From positions 1,825,054 to 1,889,053 of the forward strand of contig NW_017265137.1 in assembly GCF_001638985.1 (NCBI RefSeq): DNA of 64,000 nt, read 5' to 3'. The notes under the pieces were generated by a model. The model was not told the DNA's origin. It ran no database searches and saw nothing but the letters and a program-made list of their open reading frames with translations. The stretch comes from Phycomyces blakesleeanus NRRL 1555(-). Its lineage: Eukaryota > Mucoromycota > Mucoromycetes > Mucorales > Phycomycetaceae. Positions 15,001 through 26,665 of the stretch are shown piece after piece (positions within the stretch are counted from its first letter, which is position 1; every line of letters starts with the position of its first letter). Position numbers and translations under genes: made by a program.

Positions 15001-15938
15001 TTGAACAGGAGGACATTGAACGTATGCGTGAGGAGCTCGAAAACCAGGTATCTGAATGGCGCGAAGAAGGCCGTGGTATTGACAAGGCACGCGAATTGTG
15101 GCAAAGCTACGAAAACCTGACTCATGATCTAGCCATGGGATTGTGCGAGCAACTTCGCTTGATTCTCGAGCCTACTCTGGCAACCAAGCTTAAGGGTGAT
15201 TACAGAACCGGAAAGCGCCTTAACATGAAGAAGATTATTCCCTACATTGCCAGTCAGTTTAAGAAGGACAAGATTTGGCTGAGACGTACCAAGCCCAGTA
15301 AGCGCCAGTACCAGGTCATGATTTCTGTGGATGACTCCAAATCTATGTCAGAGTCTCACTGTGTACAGCTTGCCTACGAGACTCTTTCATTAATCTCCAA
15401 GGCCATGTCCCAGCTTGAAGTCGGTGATATCTCCATCACATCATTTGGTGAACGTATTCGTCTCTTGCATCCCTTTGACCAACCATTCACTTCTGAGTCT
15501 GGTGCTTCAGTATTACAACAATTCACATTCTCCCAACAAAAGACTTATGTTAAGAACCTTGTCGAGACTTCTCTTTCTCTTTTCGAAAGTGCCAAACACT
15601 CTTCTGGCCCAGGAAATGCCGAACTTTGGCAATTACAACTTATCATCTCTGACGGTATTTGCGAAGACCATGAAACACTCAAGGCTTTAGTTCGTAAAGC
15701 TATGGAACAACAGGTCATGATTATCTTTATCGTTGTTGATAACAAACCCGAAAAGGACTCTATTATGAACATGACCAATGTAAAGTATGCGACTGTCAAT
15801 GGCAAGCTTTCGCTTCAAATGTCACCATATCTTGAAACCTTCCCCTTCCAGTACTTTATGATTCTACGTGATATCAATGCTCTCCCTGAAGCGTTATCTG
15901 ATGCTCTCCGACAATACTTTAGCTTTGTAGCTGCTTAG
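82..15938 (+). CDS. MDN1: Midasin, dynein-like AAA ATPase of 60S ribosome maturation (5' end outside window)
   Basis: Midasin is the giant AAA+ ATPase that removes assembly factors (Ytm1, Rsa4) from pre-60S particles in nucleolus and nucleoplasm. Proposed exons: 82-410, 502-7013, 7084-7353, 7436-7766, 7853-8004, 8066-8230, 8298-8421, 8479-8612, 8680-8750, 8807-8951 and 9021-15938, giving about 5,050 residues in frame. Six Walker A motifs are visible, encoded near nt 344 (GVTGAGKT), 1473 (GETGTGKT), 2724 (GPTSAGKT), 3618 (GETGCGKT), 4614 (GSPGVGKT) and 5544 (GPSASGKT). Walker B motifs such as LLDEINLA follow; those of the first and sixth modules are non-canonical (LIEDIDLA, LIDNANL). A linker and an Asp/Glu-rich tail (nt 13,218-14,710) lead to a C-terminal MIDAS/VWA domain with DDSKSMS (DxSxS, nt 15,330). 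The length fits the family (yeast about 4,900 aa). The true start lies left of base 1. Confidence 0.97.
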
Positions 15939-16220
15939 ATTAGTTGAAATATAGAAATTACTTTTAAATTGGTTTTATTTTTATTTTGATTTAATATTAT
16001 ATATAATGAATAAACAAACAAATAAATAATGAAGACATTGATAAATATTCAACTTTATAAATAAATGAGAAATTATGTAATTATGTGTGAGATACAAGGT
16101 GTTGGCAAGGAGTATGGTGTATGTACGAATGAAGGGATGATTAAATGTAGATAATATTAGGATGAGTATAGTAAAGTAAAATGAAAAATATATAGTTAAA
16201 TAAATAAATAGTAATTAAAA

Positions 16221-18478
16221 TTATTTTTGGGCGTAATTCATGGCGGTGGCAAGTCCGGTAACAATCTTGTGGGCAAGGATAATGTATTCATAGTCTGGAT
16301 TGTTCGAATCTGTGTGCTTTGCTAGATCTATTGATAGATGTTAATACTTGTAGACCACTTGGGGTACTGGTGTTCTCAATTTACCTGCTAGGAGTAAGCC
16401 ATAGCGTGCCACACGTTGAATAGGAATGATCAAGTAGTCGCTCATTGTAAAATTTCTGGTTTCCTTTCGTGTGTGCAATTTCTATTACATGTATTTATTT
16501 AGCTATCTGTCTTGACGATGATTTGAAAATATATACCTTTCGATACTGCTGGTATATCTTGTTAGTTTGGCAGCTCTCTAGTAGTTTTCTATTGGCTTTA
16601 TAATCCAACGCATGTCTCAAAAAAGCAACCATGCCTTCTGAAAGCTCGACCAAGTGTTTTCCAATACACATATTGACCTGGCATCTGTAATACTCTAAAG
16701 AACCAGCTGAATTTAACTTTGAGTAACTGGATGCCGTCTGATCTGCCTGTTTGTAACGGAATCTTTCGATGATATTTGCTGACAGCTGCATCAAGTCAAA
16801 AATGTTTGCGAATGGCTCGATGCTTTTGGGTTTAATGAAAGGAAGCCCTCTGTCAAAGTGATCGCATATAGGATCGTAAAACATCTAATTCAATTAAGTT
16901 AGTTTATCTGACATATGGAGCTACTTATATATTATTTTCTTACCACTTTAGCAAAATACAGTTGATTCCAAAACGTAACTTCTGTAGTATAAAACTCTTG
17001 AAGAATGAACTTTCTTGTAAGCGCATGCTTTTCTTTCTTTTCTGGTGACTAGATAAGGTAAAAGTCAAGGTGAATTAAGTAAAGCACGTTTCTATTTTAT
17101 TTTCTTCCAAGTAGATATTTATATTTACCCATTCTTGTGTATTTTTGGGAGCCTCTGGTTTTTTCTGTAACAATGCTTCTACAGACTTACGCCACACATA
17201 TAACGCCTTTGTTTCGCGTTTAACACTCGTTTTGCGCTTAAGGTGTGCTGCACGTGGCTGCATTGACTGGAATCGAAGGATGGTTTTTTTTGTTTCTGGG
17301 TCAATTAGGTCAGGAATGCCTTTTGCAGGGGTTTTCTTTTCTTCAATTTGAGCTATGTTATAGCTAGATCCTGTAGATGATCGGTGGGAAGAGCTAGAAG
17401 AGTTACTGATGATTGAGAATGAACTTGCTCTACTTTGAGATTTTGGTGAATCTGGAACCGGAATCTTGTACATAATCCTACAATCTGTTCCTCTTTCGCT
17501 CTGAGGGACTGGGACCATTATGTAATTAGGCTTACTCCGTTCCTTAATGTCACTGAGACTCAGTGTTTTGCCGGTGTCTTCTTTTTGATGATCTATAAAG
17601 TATTCCGCAGGGCAGCTACACCGACGAGGGAGTGGGCTAGGATTGCTGATAGAGTTTACAGCCACCGCAGAGGATCCAGTGCTGATTCTTCGTGATCCAT
17701 CTAGTCTTGTTTCCAGTTGGAACCTTTCATTTATAAGTTTAGTCCTCTCTGTATCTTGGATAGATGCTGGAGAAGGAGGCACTTCGCTATCATTGGCCCA
17801 GTACATGGAATAAACTTTCAATTGTGGCGGTGGTTCTGGCGGATCATATTTACTGTAGGCTGCTAATTGTTCGTCGGTGGGATTTTGGGACATATGTCGT
17901 TTTATTGCCATGTGCGGCCATCTTTTGCGAAAGTTGGTCTGTTTGCATGTACTTTTGTTGATAGGTCCAATATGTTTATCGCACTCTGATTTAAATTGAC
18001 AATTTAGGCATGGGTTTTCTATTTCTTTGGGCTCTGGAGAAGTTGGGGATGCCCGGGGGGTTTCGAGTCCGATTTCCTCGTAAGAATGTATGGATTCTTT
18101 GGATTTATGTTCCTGTGTAGTTACAGACAAGGTGCTTGACTGAGATAAAGTTCTTTTGTGTTTTTTTGTATCATCCCGTCTTCCTAAATGGGGGATTACT
18201 GTTGACCATTTTTTTAGCGGTTTTTTGATATGAATGTCTTTTTCCTTTTTGGGTTCCTTAATGATTGTGCGTTCCTCCGAAGAGGAAGACATTGAGGGTG
18301 TGAGTTGGAAGGGATACGTATGAATAGATAGCGAGGGAATGTTTGTGTTTTTGGTGAGATCTTCGTTGCTAATTTGTTTATTTTGGTGAGGTTCGATTGC
18401 TGGGTTTCTTCTTCTTCTCAACATTATCCAAAGAGTGGTTTGAGGATCAAAGGAGCAAACAAAGTGACAAGCGGCCAT
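16221..18478 (-). CDS. RhoGEF (DH/Dbl-homology domain) protein
   Basis: Predicted guanine-nucleotide exchange factor for a Rho-family GTPase, about 668 aa. Exons on the minus strand: 17129-18478, 16944-17048, 16537-16884, 16385-16481 and 16221-16327, all with GT-AG borders that keep frame. The first exon (about 450 aa) is low-complexity, Ser/Pro-rich and basic, with a short Cys cluster (CLNCQFKSECDKH). The DH domain follows: CR1-like FILQEFYTTEVTFWNQL, CR2-like FANIFDLMQLSANIIERF, then GKHLVELSEGMVAFLRHAL, and the diagnostic CR3 LIIPIQRVARYGLLLADLAKH. The protein stops about 30 residues after CR3, so no PH domain is encoded. The start at 18478 is the first in-frame ATG; a second Met (MLRRRR, near 18424) is an alternative. 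DH identity is confident; the specific orthologue is not known. Confidence 0.85.
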
Positions 18479-20776
18479 TTATTCAGGAAGTGCAAAAAAC
18501 CAAGCAGTCACGCCGGTTTCTCTCTGTCTTGGTACTACGCTCACGGATTTTAAAATTGCATTGTGTCAAAGCTTCTACACGTGAAAGCATGAAACAGACT
18601 AGGAGCTTAGCTAGAAGTTTGTCTACACGTGTAGTGAGGCATGGTATAAAGATGGTGTATTCTCTATATAAAACCTTTGCAGGTTTGCACTGAAAAGTTT
18701 GCGCAAAAAGAAAAGTCTGTTTAAATGGTTGGTAAGCAAACCAAGTCCCGGTCACATTATAGTACTAAAAAAAACTTAGTTAATGCTTTGAATATTCGAG
18801 ATGTGTCCCTTTTTTCAATTATATAACAAATTCACCTATTGAAACAAGATTTACACCAAGAACAATTGCCGCCATCTCCATAATTGGATTTTTTTCTTTT
18901 AGTTCCAAAGTCGTAAATACGGTTCTAACGCTTACATCGTATGATAACCACAAAACAATACTCGACCGATAATACGGTAAATAGTATATAACTGTTTAAA
19001 TACACATAAAAACTATACAGCTATTCATTGTTGTACAACAGGAGAGCCAAGATTGGTAACATAAAATAAAATAAAATAAAATAAAATAAAATAAAATAAA
19101 ACAAAACATAGGATTCCGTGTTTTCTTGTCGGCGATTTGGCGTTGACAAAGGTGATTCGCAATGAATCACCTTGGAAAAAGGATGCCACGTAATCTAATA
19201 TATATATATATATACATACTTCTATTGGGTTGGTTGGATAAATCAATAGGTGTATGTTTAGCATATAAAACAAAGCAAAACAAAAACAAAAGGTTGACCT
19301 TAACATCTGATGTAGAAATACTCTTTTGAATTTGCCTCTTCATGTTTATAGAGATAAGACTTTCCAGAGTGGCTGACAAAGAAATACAGCGAAACTGTGG
19401 TTTTAGTTATCCAGATATGTTACTTCGACAGAATCCCGTTCTTTCCCGAAGGGAGCATATTTGCCAGACTTCTGGACCTTTGGATTAGTGCTTTTTTCTT
19501 TTATAATAAAAAAGTGCGTTTTAATCATTTAGATAATTCAAATTTACAGCTGTATCGTTGGATTTTTTCCCCAAATACATTTGTTTTGTTGCATATACCA
19601 TTTTGTGCCACAGTTCTTTACTTTTGTGGTCAAAGCGTGTTTGAACAAATTGTATATATATATACAACATCCTGAGTGAGATCTGTTGACTAAGGATTGT
19701 TAATTTAATTACAATAATAATAATTGTATAATATAAAGACTTTGACTTGATTTTCATCCAGTTATATTCAAACAATCCCGGAGTTAGATCCTTTCTATAC
19801 CTCTTTACATAATAAAAATTAATTGTAGAATTTGCTTTCATTAGATTACAAAGTCCCAATAGGATGATCAATTATCACTAAAGTAACATACGGCTGTATA
19901 TTCGCGATATTTTGTGGGGTAGAATATGTAGTTTACCCGTATATTATCACAAAAATCCATATATTTAGTATCGCTACCCCTGTCGTGCTAGTACCTGTCT
20001 TTATTCAAAATCTTAACCCCTACTTAGTACTTGAAATACCAGTAAAGGTACGATAACCAAGGCAAACTTTCGAGCAGAGAATAACACACACACGCACACA
20101 AATAATAATAATAATAATAATTGAGCTCCCATTTTTTTTTCAAAGAACTGAAATGAAGTTCATGTACTCAAATCCGGTTATTTCTGGTAGATATCAAAGC
20201 TTTTCCGATAATAAAGAAACTTGAATGCATGTAACATTTATCGACCCAGGGATGGAGGTCTTTGGTACTCTCAATTGTTAATTAAACAAAGCGGACAAAT
20301 AAATTAATAATAATAAATATAAACCCAACCATCATTTTTTTAGTGGACTTTGATACACTTCTTTAAAGTCAAGATTAACCATGATTGGTTTTGTCTTACA
20401 ATATACAGGTTTCTAAAGTCACTCCTTTGGTTTGCTGAGAATTCAATTTAAACCCTAGCGTATTCTATATAATAATCAATCTACTAGATCTACTAGATCT
20501 TTTATACGATTCGTATAACATTCTAGCCAACAAGAATTACATATTTGTAGATCGATCATAATATGATTATATAATAGAAAATCAATGTTGACAAAAAGGC
20601 ACACAGATAAAAATAGAGTTATAAATATATAAAAGGATCAATTATCCGTAAAAGGACTTGGGATTGGGATTGGTGGCCGCATGTCGATTCAAGAAGTATC
20701 TTTTACTAAGAGTATCTTGATCATCGTGTTATTTTACATTATATATATATATATTAGACTTTCTATATTGATTAAA
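18479..20776. other. Gene-free AT-rich stretch
   Basis: No coding potential beyond short random ORFs. It holds an (ATAAA)8 microsatellite at 19,061-19,100, an AT run near 19,199, an (AAT)n run near 20,101, and a perfect 10-bp hairpin at 19,149-19,173. It lies between the RhoGEF 5' end and the NDUFAF4-like 3' end, so it should include the RhoGEF promoter. Confidence 0.6.
19061..19100. repeat. (ATAAA)8 microsatellite
   Basis: Eight uninterrupted ATAAA pentamers in intergenic DNA, read directly. Confidence 0.95.
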
Positions 20777-21684
20777 CTAATCATCAAATAGTTCTCGAAG
20801 TTTCTTTTCTCTGATTTCTTCAGGCGTTTCTACTCGAGTTTGTTGTTTTGGTTGTTGTTTCTTGAGTGCCTGCATAAGCTCTGGTGATGGTGCATTATCC
20901 TTCATAGCCGCTAATTTGGCCTTGCTGTATATCTCATTTCTGAGTTCACTCTTCTCAACAGCATCCTTCCATTCTTGCTTGTTGTTCACCCACACCGCTA
21001 AACGACGGCCATTCTTGTCATCCAAGGCAGGAGGCATAACTGCGATATTGTTGTAATGGTTCAATAATGTTTTTAGTGTACCCTCTCCCAAATTGTATTT
21101 GGCAGAAAGGGCCTTAAGTGTTTCTGGCTTGTCAAACTCGCCAGGCGCTGATCTTTTTCGTGCTTCCATAATAGAGTAAAGATCATCAATATGAATTCGA
21201 TCAGGCAATTGAGACGGATCGGCAACTCTTTCTTCTGCCTCTTCAATAAGTTGACGCTGGTGAAGGATACCAAGCATCGCATCAGACTAAAACAACAGAA
21301 TTAAATTCAATTTATTAATTCACTTGCTCTTTTCTATTTCGACTCTTTTTTCTTTCTTTTCTTTGGTAATCTTACAGGGCGCATCTTGGTAAGAGTTGGT
21401 TCAATCTTCACAGGACCCAACTTTGTTAAATTCTTATGGAGTAAAGGATCGCGTACTTCTTCTTCAAAGAAATCCTCTTTTAGATCTATGTTAATCTCCA
21501 ACAATGTTAGTTCCGCGTATGTACAAATTAACAAGTCATCGGTCATCTCATCACCTGTGGTAGCAAGTGGATCCCTGGCTGATGCAAGTGTTGAAGGTGA
21601 TTCACGTGGTACACTAGTTAATGTTTCTGCTCTAGCATTCTTAGGCAAGCGTCTGCCTACTTCTTTGGATGCCTGGGCTCCCAT
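20777..21684 (-). CDS. NDUFAF4-like mitochondrial complex I assembly factor
   Basis: Two exons, 21376-21684 and 20777-21286, with a GTAAGA donor and TTTTAG acceptor, encode 272 aa. The core segment (KPETLKALSAKYNLGEGTLK, then LLNHYNNIAVMPP) matches in pattern the C-terminal part of human NDUFAF4, where an ET...YQLEQKDVNSLLKYF stretch precedes EIFPP. Both proteins start with MGA; here MGAQAS is a plausible N-myristoylation site. NDUFAF4 works with NDUFAF3 early in assembly of the complex I Q/P module at the inner mitochondrial membrane. The protein is longer than human NDUFAF4 (175 aa), with an extra charged C-terminus rich in Lys and Gln. The assignment rests on remembered family similarity and gene layout; a generic mitochondrial protein is the alternative. 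Confidence 0.68.
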
Positions 21685-22803
21685 AATTTTAAAATATTAG
21701 TGTTCAAAGTGAATAATAACAATGCAATTAACTCCTGTCACCCCAGATAAAAAAGTCACTTAAAATATTGAGTTATAATGAGAAATGAAAGATTCTGGGT
21801 TGAAGTTCTCTAATTATTTAAAAAGGTTATCATTTTTGCTGTATTCAATACAAACCAGCTTGATTTCGTCTTGAATTTATAGCTGTGTCCGTAAAACAAA
21901 AGCCAATAAAATCTAGACATGTATATGTGTTTAATACATATACATATATATATATTGCAACTTGAGAAGCTTAGCAATAGGACTCCTTTCATTTCCCACA
22001 AGCAAGCTTTCTACGTCCATTGCTTACTATTTCATTCTTTTTTTTTTCTTGAAAAAAACTTGGCGCAAGTAGACCTCTTTATGATACAGAAATTATAAAG
22101 TATTGTGCTTTATGGCTGCCTATTAACATACACGACGGGTAATAATACACCAAGTAATGTCTTGAAATTTTTTGATTAATTCCTGTAACTTTAGTAAGAC
22201 ATCAACCAAGTATAAACCGATTGATACAATATATATATATATGTATTAGGAAATGTAATAGATAAATTCTCAGATAGTGTACTTGTTAGTTAATTCAACT
22301 ATGTAGCCAAGTTATGGCCTCAATTCTTGATTCTGACTTGGCCAGGGTGTGTTGAAGTTTCGTGTACTCCTTTTGTATAGTCTTCGCACCTGGCTTCCCT
22401 ACAATACCACTTTGACTGATAAAATCGTAGTTGTTTCAACACATTGCCAAACGCAACCCAAGGACCAAGTTTAAGACTATGAGTTATCGTAAACCTTATA
22501 CATATGTTCCATTAAAGTAAGATTATAAATAAATAGATAAATAGATCGACGGATAGATAAATAGGTAAATAGAGATATAGATATATGTATATAGATAAAT
22601 AAATAAATAGATAGATGAACAGAGCTTATAATAATAATAATAGTAAAAGAAACAAAAGGAAAAATTCTGGTGAAACTGTTCTTTGGCTGAATACAGACAA
22701 GATAAAATAAAAAGGAGAAAACACAGAGAGTTAATAATTTTGATTGTATCAGCATCAAGACTTGGTTCCGAGTGAGAGATAGAGAATGTCTGGCTTTGTA
22801 GGA
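21685..22803. other. Intergenic stretch with low-complexity repeats
   Basis: No gene seen. Around 22,520-22,620 lies a degenerate GATA/AAATAGAT tandem stretch that generates spurious Tyr/Ile-rich antisense ORFs. Short AT runs occur near 21,947 and 22,231. The right part is probably the 3' UTR of the CCCH zinc-finger gene. Confidence 0.5.
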
Positions 22804-23684
22804 CTAATAAGGAGAGACACAAGTCTCTAATGGAATACCCTGTTCTGGCTCTGTTGTGTGGCTCTTGGGTAAATCTTCAGCAATATGGATGCTTTCGGAT
22901 GAGCTGCTGAGACTATCTCTCCGACTAAGACTGATCGTATCCTCAATTTCAAGACCAAGTTTTGAGTTCCAAATAGTGTGCGCCGGTTCTGAACCACTAT
23001 GAAACTGTTCTTCTTCCTGCTGTTTTGAAAATGCAACCGCCGGGTGCGAATTTTCAGATATTTTCTCTTCTCTCCTAAAGAATCGAGACTCATGGCGAGT
23101 TGAGCTATTAATTGGCAATGCCGTATATTTAAATGGTATCAAGGCAGCTAGTTCATAGCTCAAGCTTGAAGGATCGATGTCGTGAATGTAGGTACAACGA
23201 GTACCATACGGACAAGCACCTTCTTCATGATAAGCACGACACAACTGAGTCTTGTAGCGATTGTGTCTTGGAATATCACGAATTTCCTTGTTACCGTGTG
23301 CATACTGACATTTTTTGCCGTATCTTGTACGATTGACATTGATGGTTAAGATACGAGCATAAATATGTATTTGTTGTAGATATACCTGCAATATCCAATT
23401 TCTGACCAGTTTCTACACACTTCTGTCTTGTAAAGCATTATTTGTTTCCCTTGGCTTGTCACTGGAGATTTTGAGCTATTTGTCTCATTTGTTGCTCGTC
23501 TTGTAGATGCTGAGCATGGCTTCTTGTGGCTTTTTTTCGTATTGATTTTTGTGGTTGAAGGCTTTGTGGTTTCTATTTCTTTAGTTTGATTATTTTGTAT
23601 TTTTAAAGATTCTTTGGTATCAGACGCATGCTGATATGATTGAGTGGTAATCAATAACTTTGAATTCTTATTGCTGTTTTGCAT
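22804..23684 (-). CDS. Tandem CCCH zinc-finger protein (TTP/Cth1-Cth2 type)
   Basis: Two exons, 23386-23684 and 22804-23323, joined across a 62-bp intron (GTATAT donor, ACAAG acceptor), give 272 aa. The junction rebuilds the first finger: YKTEVCRNWSEIGYCRYGKK then CQYAHG, a C-x8-C-x5-C-x3-H finger preceded by the YKTE lead-in. A second finger follows after an 18-residue spacing: YKTQLCRAYHEEGACPYGTR then CTYIH. This paired arrangement is the mark of the TIS11/tristetraprolin family (yeast Cth1/Cth2), which binds AU-rich elements and promotes mRNA decay. The N-terminus is Lys/Thr/Ser-rich and the C-terminus Ser-rich and acidic, as is usual for regulatory tails. Which mRNAs it controls cannot be read from the sequence. 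Confidence 0.88.
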
Positions 23685-23953
23685 TAGATTGTAAGTTAGA
23701 AGAGGAAAGAAAAAGAGAAATCAAAGTAAATTGGTTATAGGTGGATGACGGTGTGATATATCAGACTGTAGACGTGTTCCATTAAATGAATAATAATAGT
23801 AGTAATATATATATATATATATATATATACATGAGTGCGATTAAACTATATTGATTCAAGTTCGTCAAGTATATATCAACTAATAAACAGGTCTATCTTT
23901 GATAAATATAAATAAATTTTAAAGAATTCAATGACAACAACCAAAAAGTACGT

Positions 23954-24378
23954 CTAATCTAAATACTCGATCATACTGCAGGTCTGATCTCCTCGTATAC
24001 AAGTATACCAATCACCTATGCGACACTTGATATCTGTCTTGAGTTTACAAGGACAATTCGACGGCTCACGTACACACTTTAGGGTAGATTCACACAAATA
24101 TCCATTACAATTTACTAAAAAAAAATACCAGGTTAATAAGAGAAAGAAAAGCCTTGAATTTAAATCTCTTTGCAAAATACTTTAGAATGAGCATTATGTA
24201 GCTTACCTAAATCTGACTTTCGCGATGCCGGTGTCTCGGGAAAACCAAATTGTGGGGGAGCTCCTAATGGTACTTCTTGTTGCCCAAACAACATGCTCTT
24301 AAAATCAAATGCTTCACATTCCCAGTGAATAAATGTCATCAAAATCAGACACACAAAAAAATAGTGATGATGTTGCAT
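23954..24378 (-). CDS. LCL2-like small secretory-pathway protein
   Basis: Exons 24207-24378 and 23954-24114 (GTAAGC donor, TTTTAG acceptor) encode 110 aa. The start MQHHHYFFVCLILMTFIHWE gives a short basic end and hydrophobic core, a typical signal peptide ending near ECEAFDF. After a linker come NGYLCESTLKCVREPSNCPC and IKCRIGDWYTCIRGDQTC, matching the cysteine pattern of fungal LCL2 proteins (YLC..TL.CV..P..CPC......KC......CVRG...C). LCL2 (long chronological lifespan 2) is linked to ER-associated degradation and lifespan in yeast; its molecular activity is unknown. Length also fits (about 120 aa in other fungi). An in-frame ATG further upstream (24501) would bury the signal peptide and is disfavoured. 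Confidence 0.8.
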
Positions 24379-26309
24379 AGTAGAAGGATTGTTGGACTTC
24401 TCTGTACGACCAAAGGCTTTAAAAACTGAATGGTCTGTGACTGTGGTAGAAACGAGGATTTGCGGAAAGGGAGGTTTTTTTTTATCCACGGGCCAAATCA
24501 CAGATAAGCTTAAAAGCCTGATTAATCCAGAATAAGACGATTGTTTGCTAAGAGCTACTCAAACAGTCTTTAACAGCACGATACCCACCTTTCTTTAGCT
24601 GTTTCATGTATACTTAATGTCTTGGCAATGGATTCATTATATTTTCTGCAAGATTGGCTACCAAGCTGGAAATAGTTTTTTTCGTATATGTTACATTCTA
24701 TCGTCAAATTTTACCGTAATACTTGCTCTCTAAAACATTTAGCTGTCATCTTTTTACTTTTTTCATTTCCCGTGTTTTCCTTGATGGTTTTTCGTTCCTG
24801 TTAGTTTATAAGAAGGTTTTGATCTTGCTTGTTCAGCTACTGGCCGAAACTTAGTGGGGGAATTTCTTTTATTAAACTTCTTGGTGAACATCTATACAAT
24901 CCACCATTGAATTCATCTTGCATCATATATCTTCGTTTTTAAATGGTCTCAGTTGTTCTCTCTGTCACTATGAGCTGAACTCTCTTCAACACTTTATCTC
25001 TTACTGTCCATGAAAGTTTCAGTTGTGGAGAAAGATCATGGCGACCTCCACCATAGCCTATTCCATTCCGTGTGCTCATTGGGCTACTGTCTTTGACAAT
25101 ACCCCTTCCTTTCTGATATTATCGTAACCAAAGCCGCGACTTCCATCAGTCAAACGCATGTCTTTACTCTTTGCTAAGGTTTTATATTTCATTTCACTTT
25201 TTTATACTTGACGTGGACACATTAAAAGTTCAAAAATGTAAGCCGTATTATTGCATGAAAGTTTTAGAATGTTCGGAAATTTTGTACTTCTAAAACGAAA
25301 TTTGAAAAAAAAAAAAGTTCAAGCGACTTTGACCGGATAGTCTTCTTCCATTGGCACTTGGATTAAGAAGAATATCATTCTTTTGATGGAAGAGATAGTA
25401 TTATGAGCACTAATTTTATCTAATATGTATTTGAACTTTTTTTTAAAAAAAAAAATGTGGACAATCATAAATTCATCTTATTGGTTAAGCGTATTTTTAA
25501 GCTTTTTAGTCTGTCTATACCTTATATTTTTAAGGCTGTGCACTGTATGCACCAGCAGTATCAGTAAAATACAAAAAAAATCTTTATATAAATCCCAAGA
25601 TTTCTTTATCAAATAGAGAGGGTATTGACTTATGGCAAATTACCTACTACTATATTAGACGAGTCTGTTGCTCTTGGTTTAAATAATTTAAATTTTAGAA
25701 TATATACTTTTAAATTAACCATAATTTTATGGCACTTTTTCCCAAATTTTCCACAGCAGCCCTCTATTTTTCTAGTGTTTAGTATTTCAGAGAAGACTTG
25801 AAAATAATTCTTAAAAAAATCCTTAGCTGAAAGAAAAAGTCGATTAGGTTCATTATTTTCTATAACAAGAATATTCTGTATACAGGATGAGTGCCGAGAC
25901 TATCTGAATCTAATCCAAAGAAAATAAAATGTACAACAATAAGACTAAATCAAATTCACAATTCCCATGTACCAAAAAAAAATTCTAAAATAAAAGAACC
26001 GTGGTTATTATTATTATTAGGGTAAGAAACTATATATGATTTCTATACACTGAAACCCATTATAATTGGTACTCTTTCTTTTTCTTTTCCATTGATTGGT
26101 AACACATACATATATTTTGTTTTAACCTTTTTATTATATCAGATAAGGTCTATAATAAACGCACGTACCTATCCAATATAAGTGCTTATGTGTGTACGTG
26201 CGTATTTTTCTTTTGGTTTCGCAAATACGCATACAATACATATGATTGTGGATCTTTGGCAAATGGGTTGGGTATTTGGGGGAAAGAATATTATGAATTA
26301 CATGGTCAA
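24379..26309. other. Gene-free AT-rich stretch
   Basis: No coding exon, RNA gene or clear repeat family recognised over 1.9 kb; only homopolymer runs. It separates the LCL2-like 5' end from the 3' end of the ABC transporter gene. Confidence 0.5.
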
Positions 26310-26628
26310 TCAATTATTTGCTTCATTAGCTTCAACTTTAGTCAGACTCTCTTTTTCTTCATTTTGCTGCTTTTGCCACATCTCAAAATAGACACCTAAT
26401 AAATCCAAAGTAATTCCAGGTATTTAGTTTCTCTAGTAAACCTTTCTTTTTTTTTCATTTATAGAACTCCACCCACAGTTAATTTTTTTTTGTGTTTTTT
26501 TTTTTACCTTTATTGATCTTTGAGGCTGTCTGCTTGATGAGTTCTTCATGACTTCCTGACTCCACAATCTGACCATCTTTTATGCTATATTATAATAACT
26601 TGGACATCAGTAACCAGCAAAAAAGCAC

Positions 26629-26665
<37 letters not shown>

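Noticed and set aside
13035..15125. Long antisense ORFs (up to about 310 codons) opposite the acidic tail of MDN1
   Set aside because: They are mirror images of GAA/GAT-rich codons, giving Ser-, Leu- and Phe-rich strings with no domain, and the sense frame is clearly coding.
22477..22822. Tyr/Ile-rich antisense ORFs
   Set aside because: Produced by the GATA/AAATAGAT simple repeat; low complexity and not conserved in pattern.
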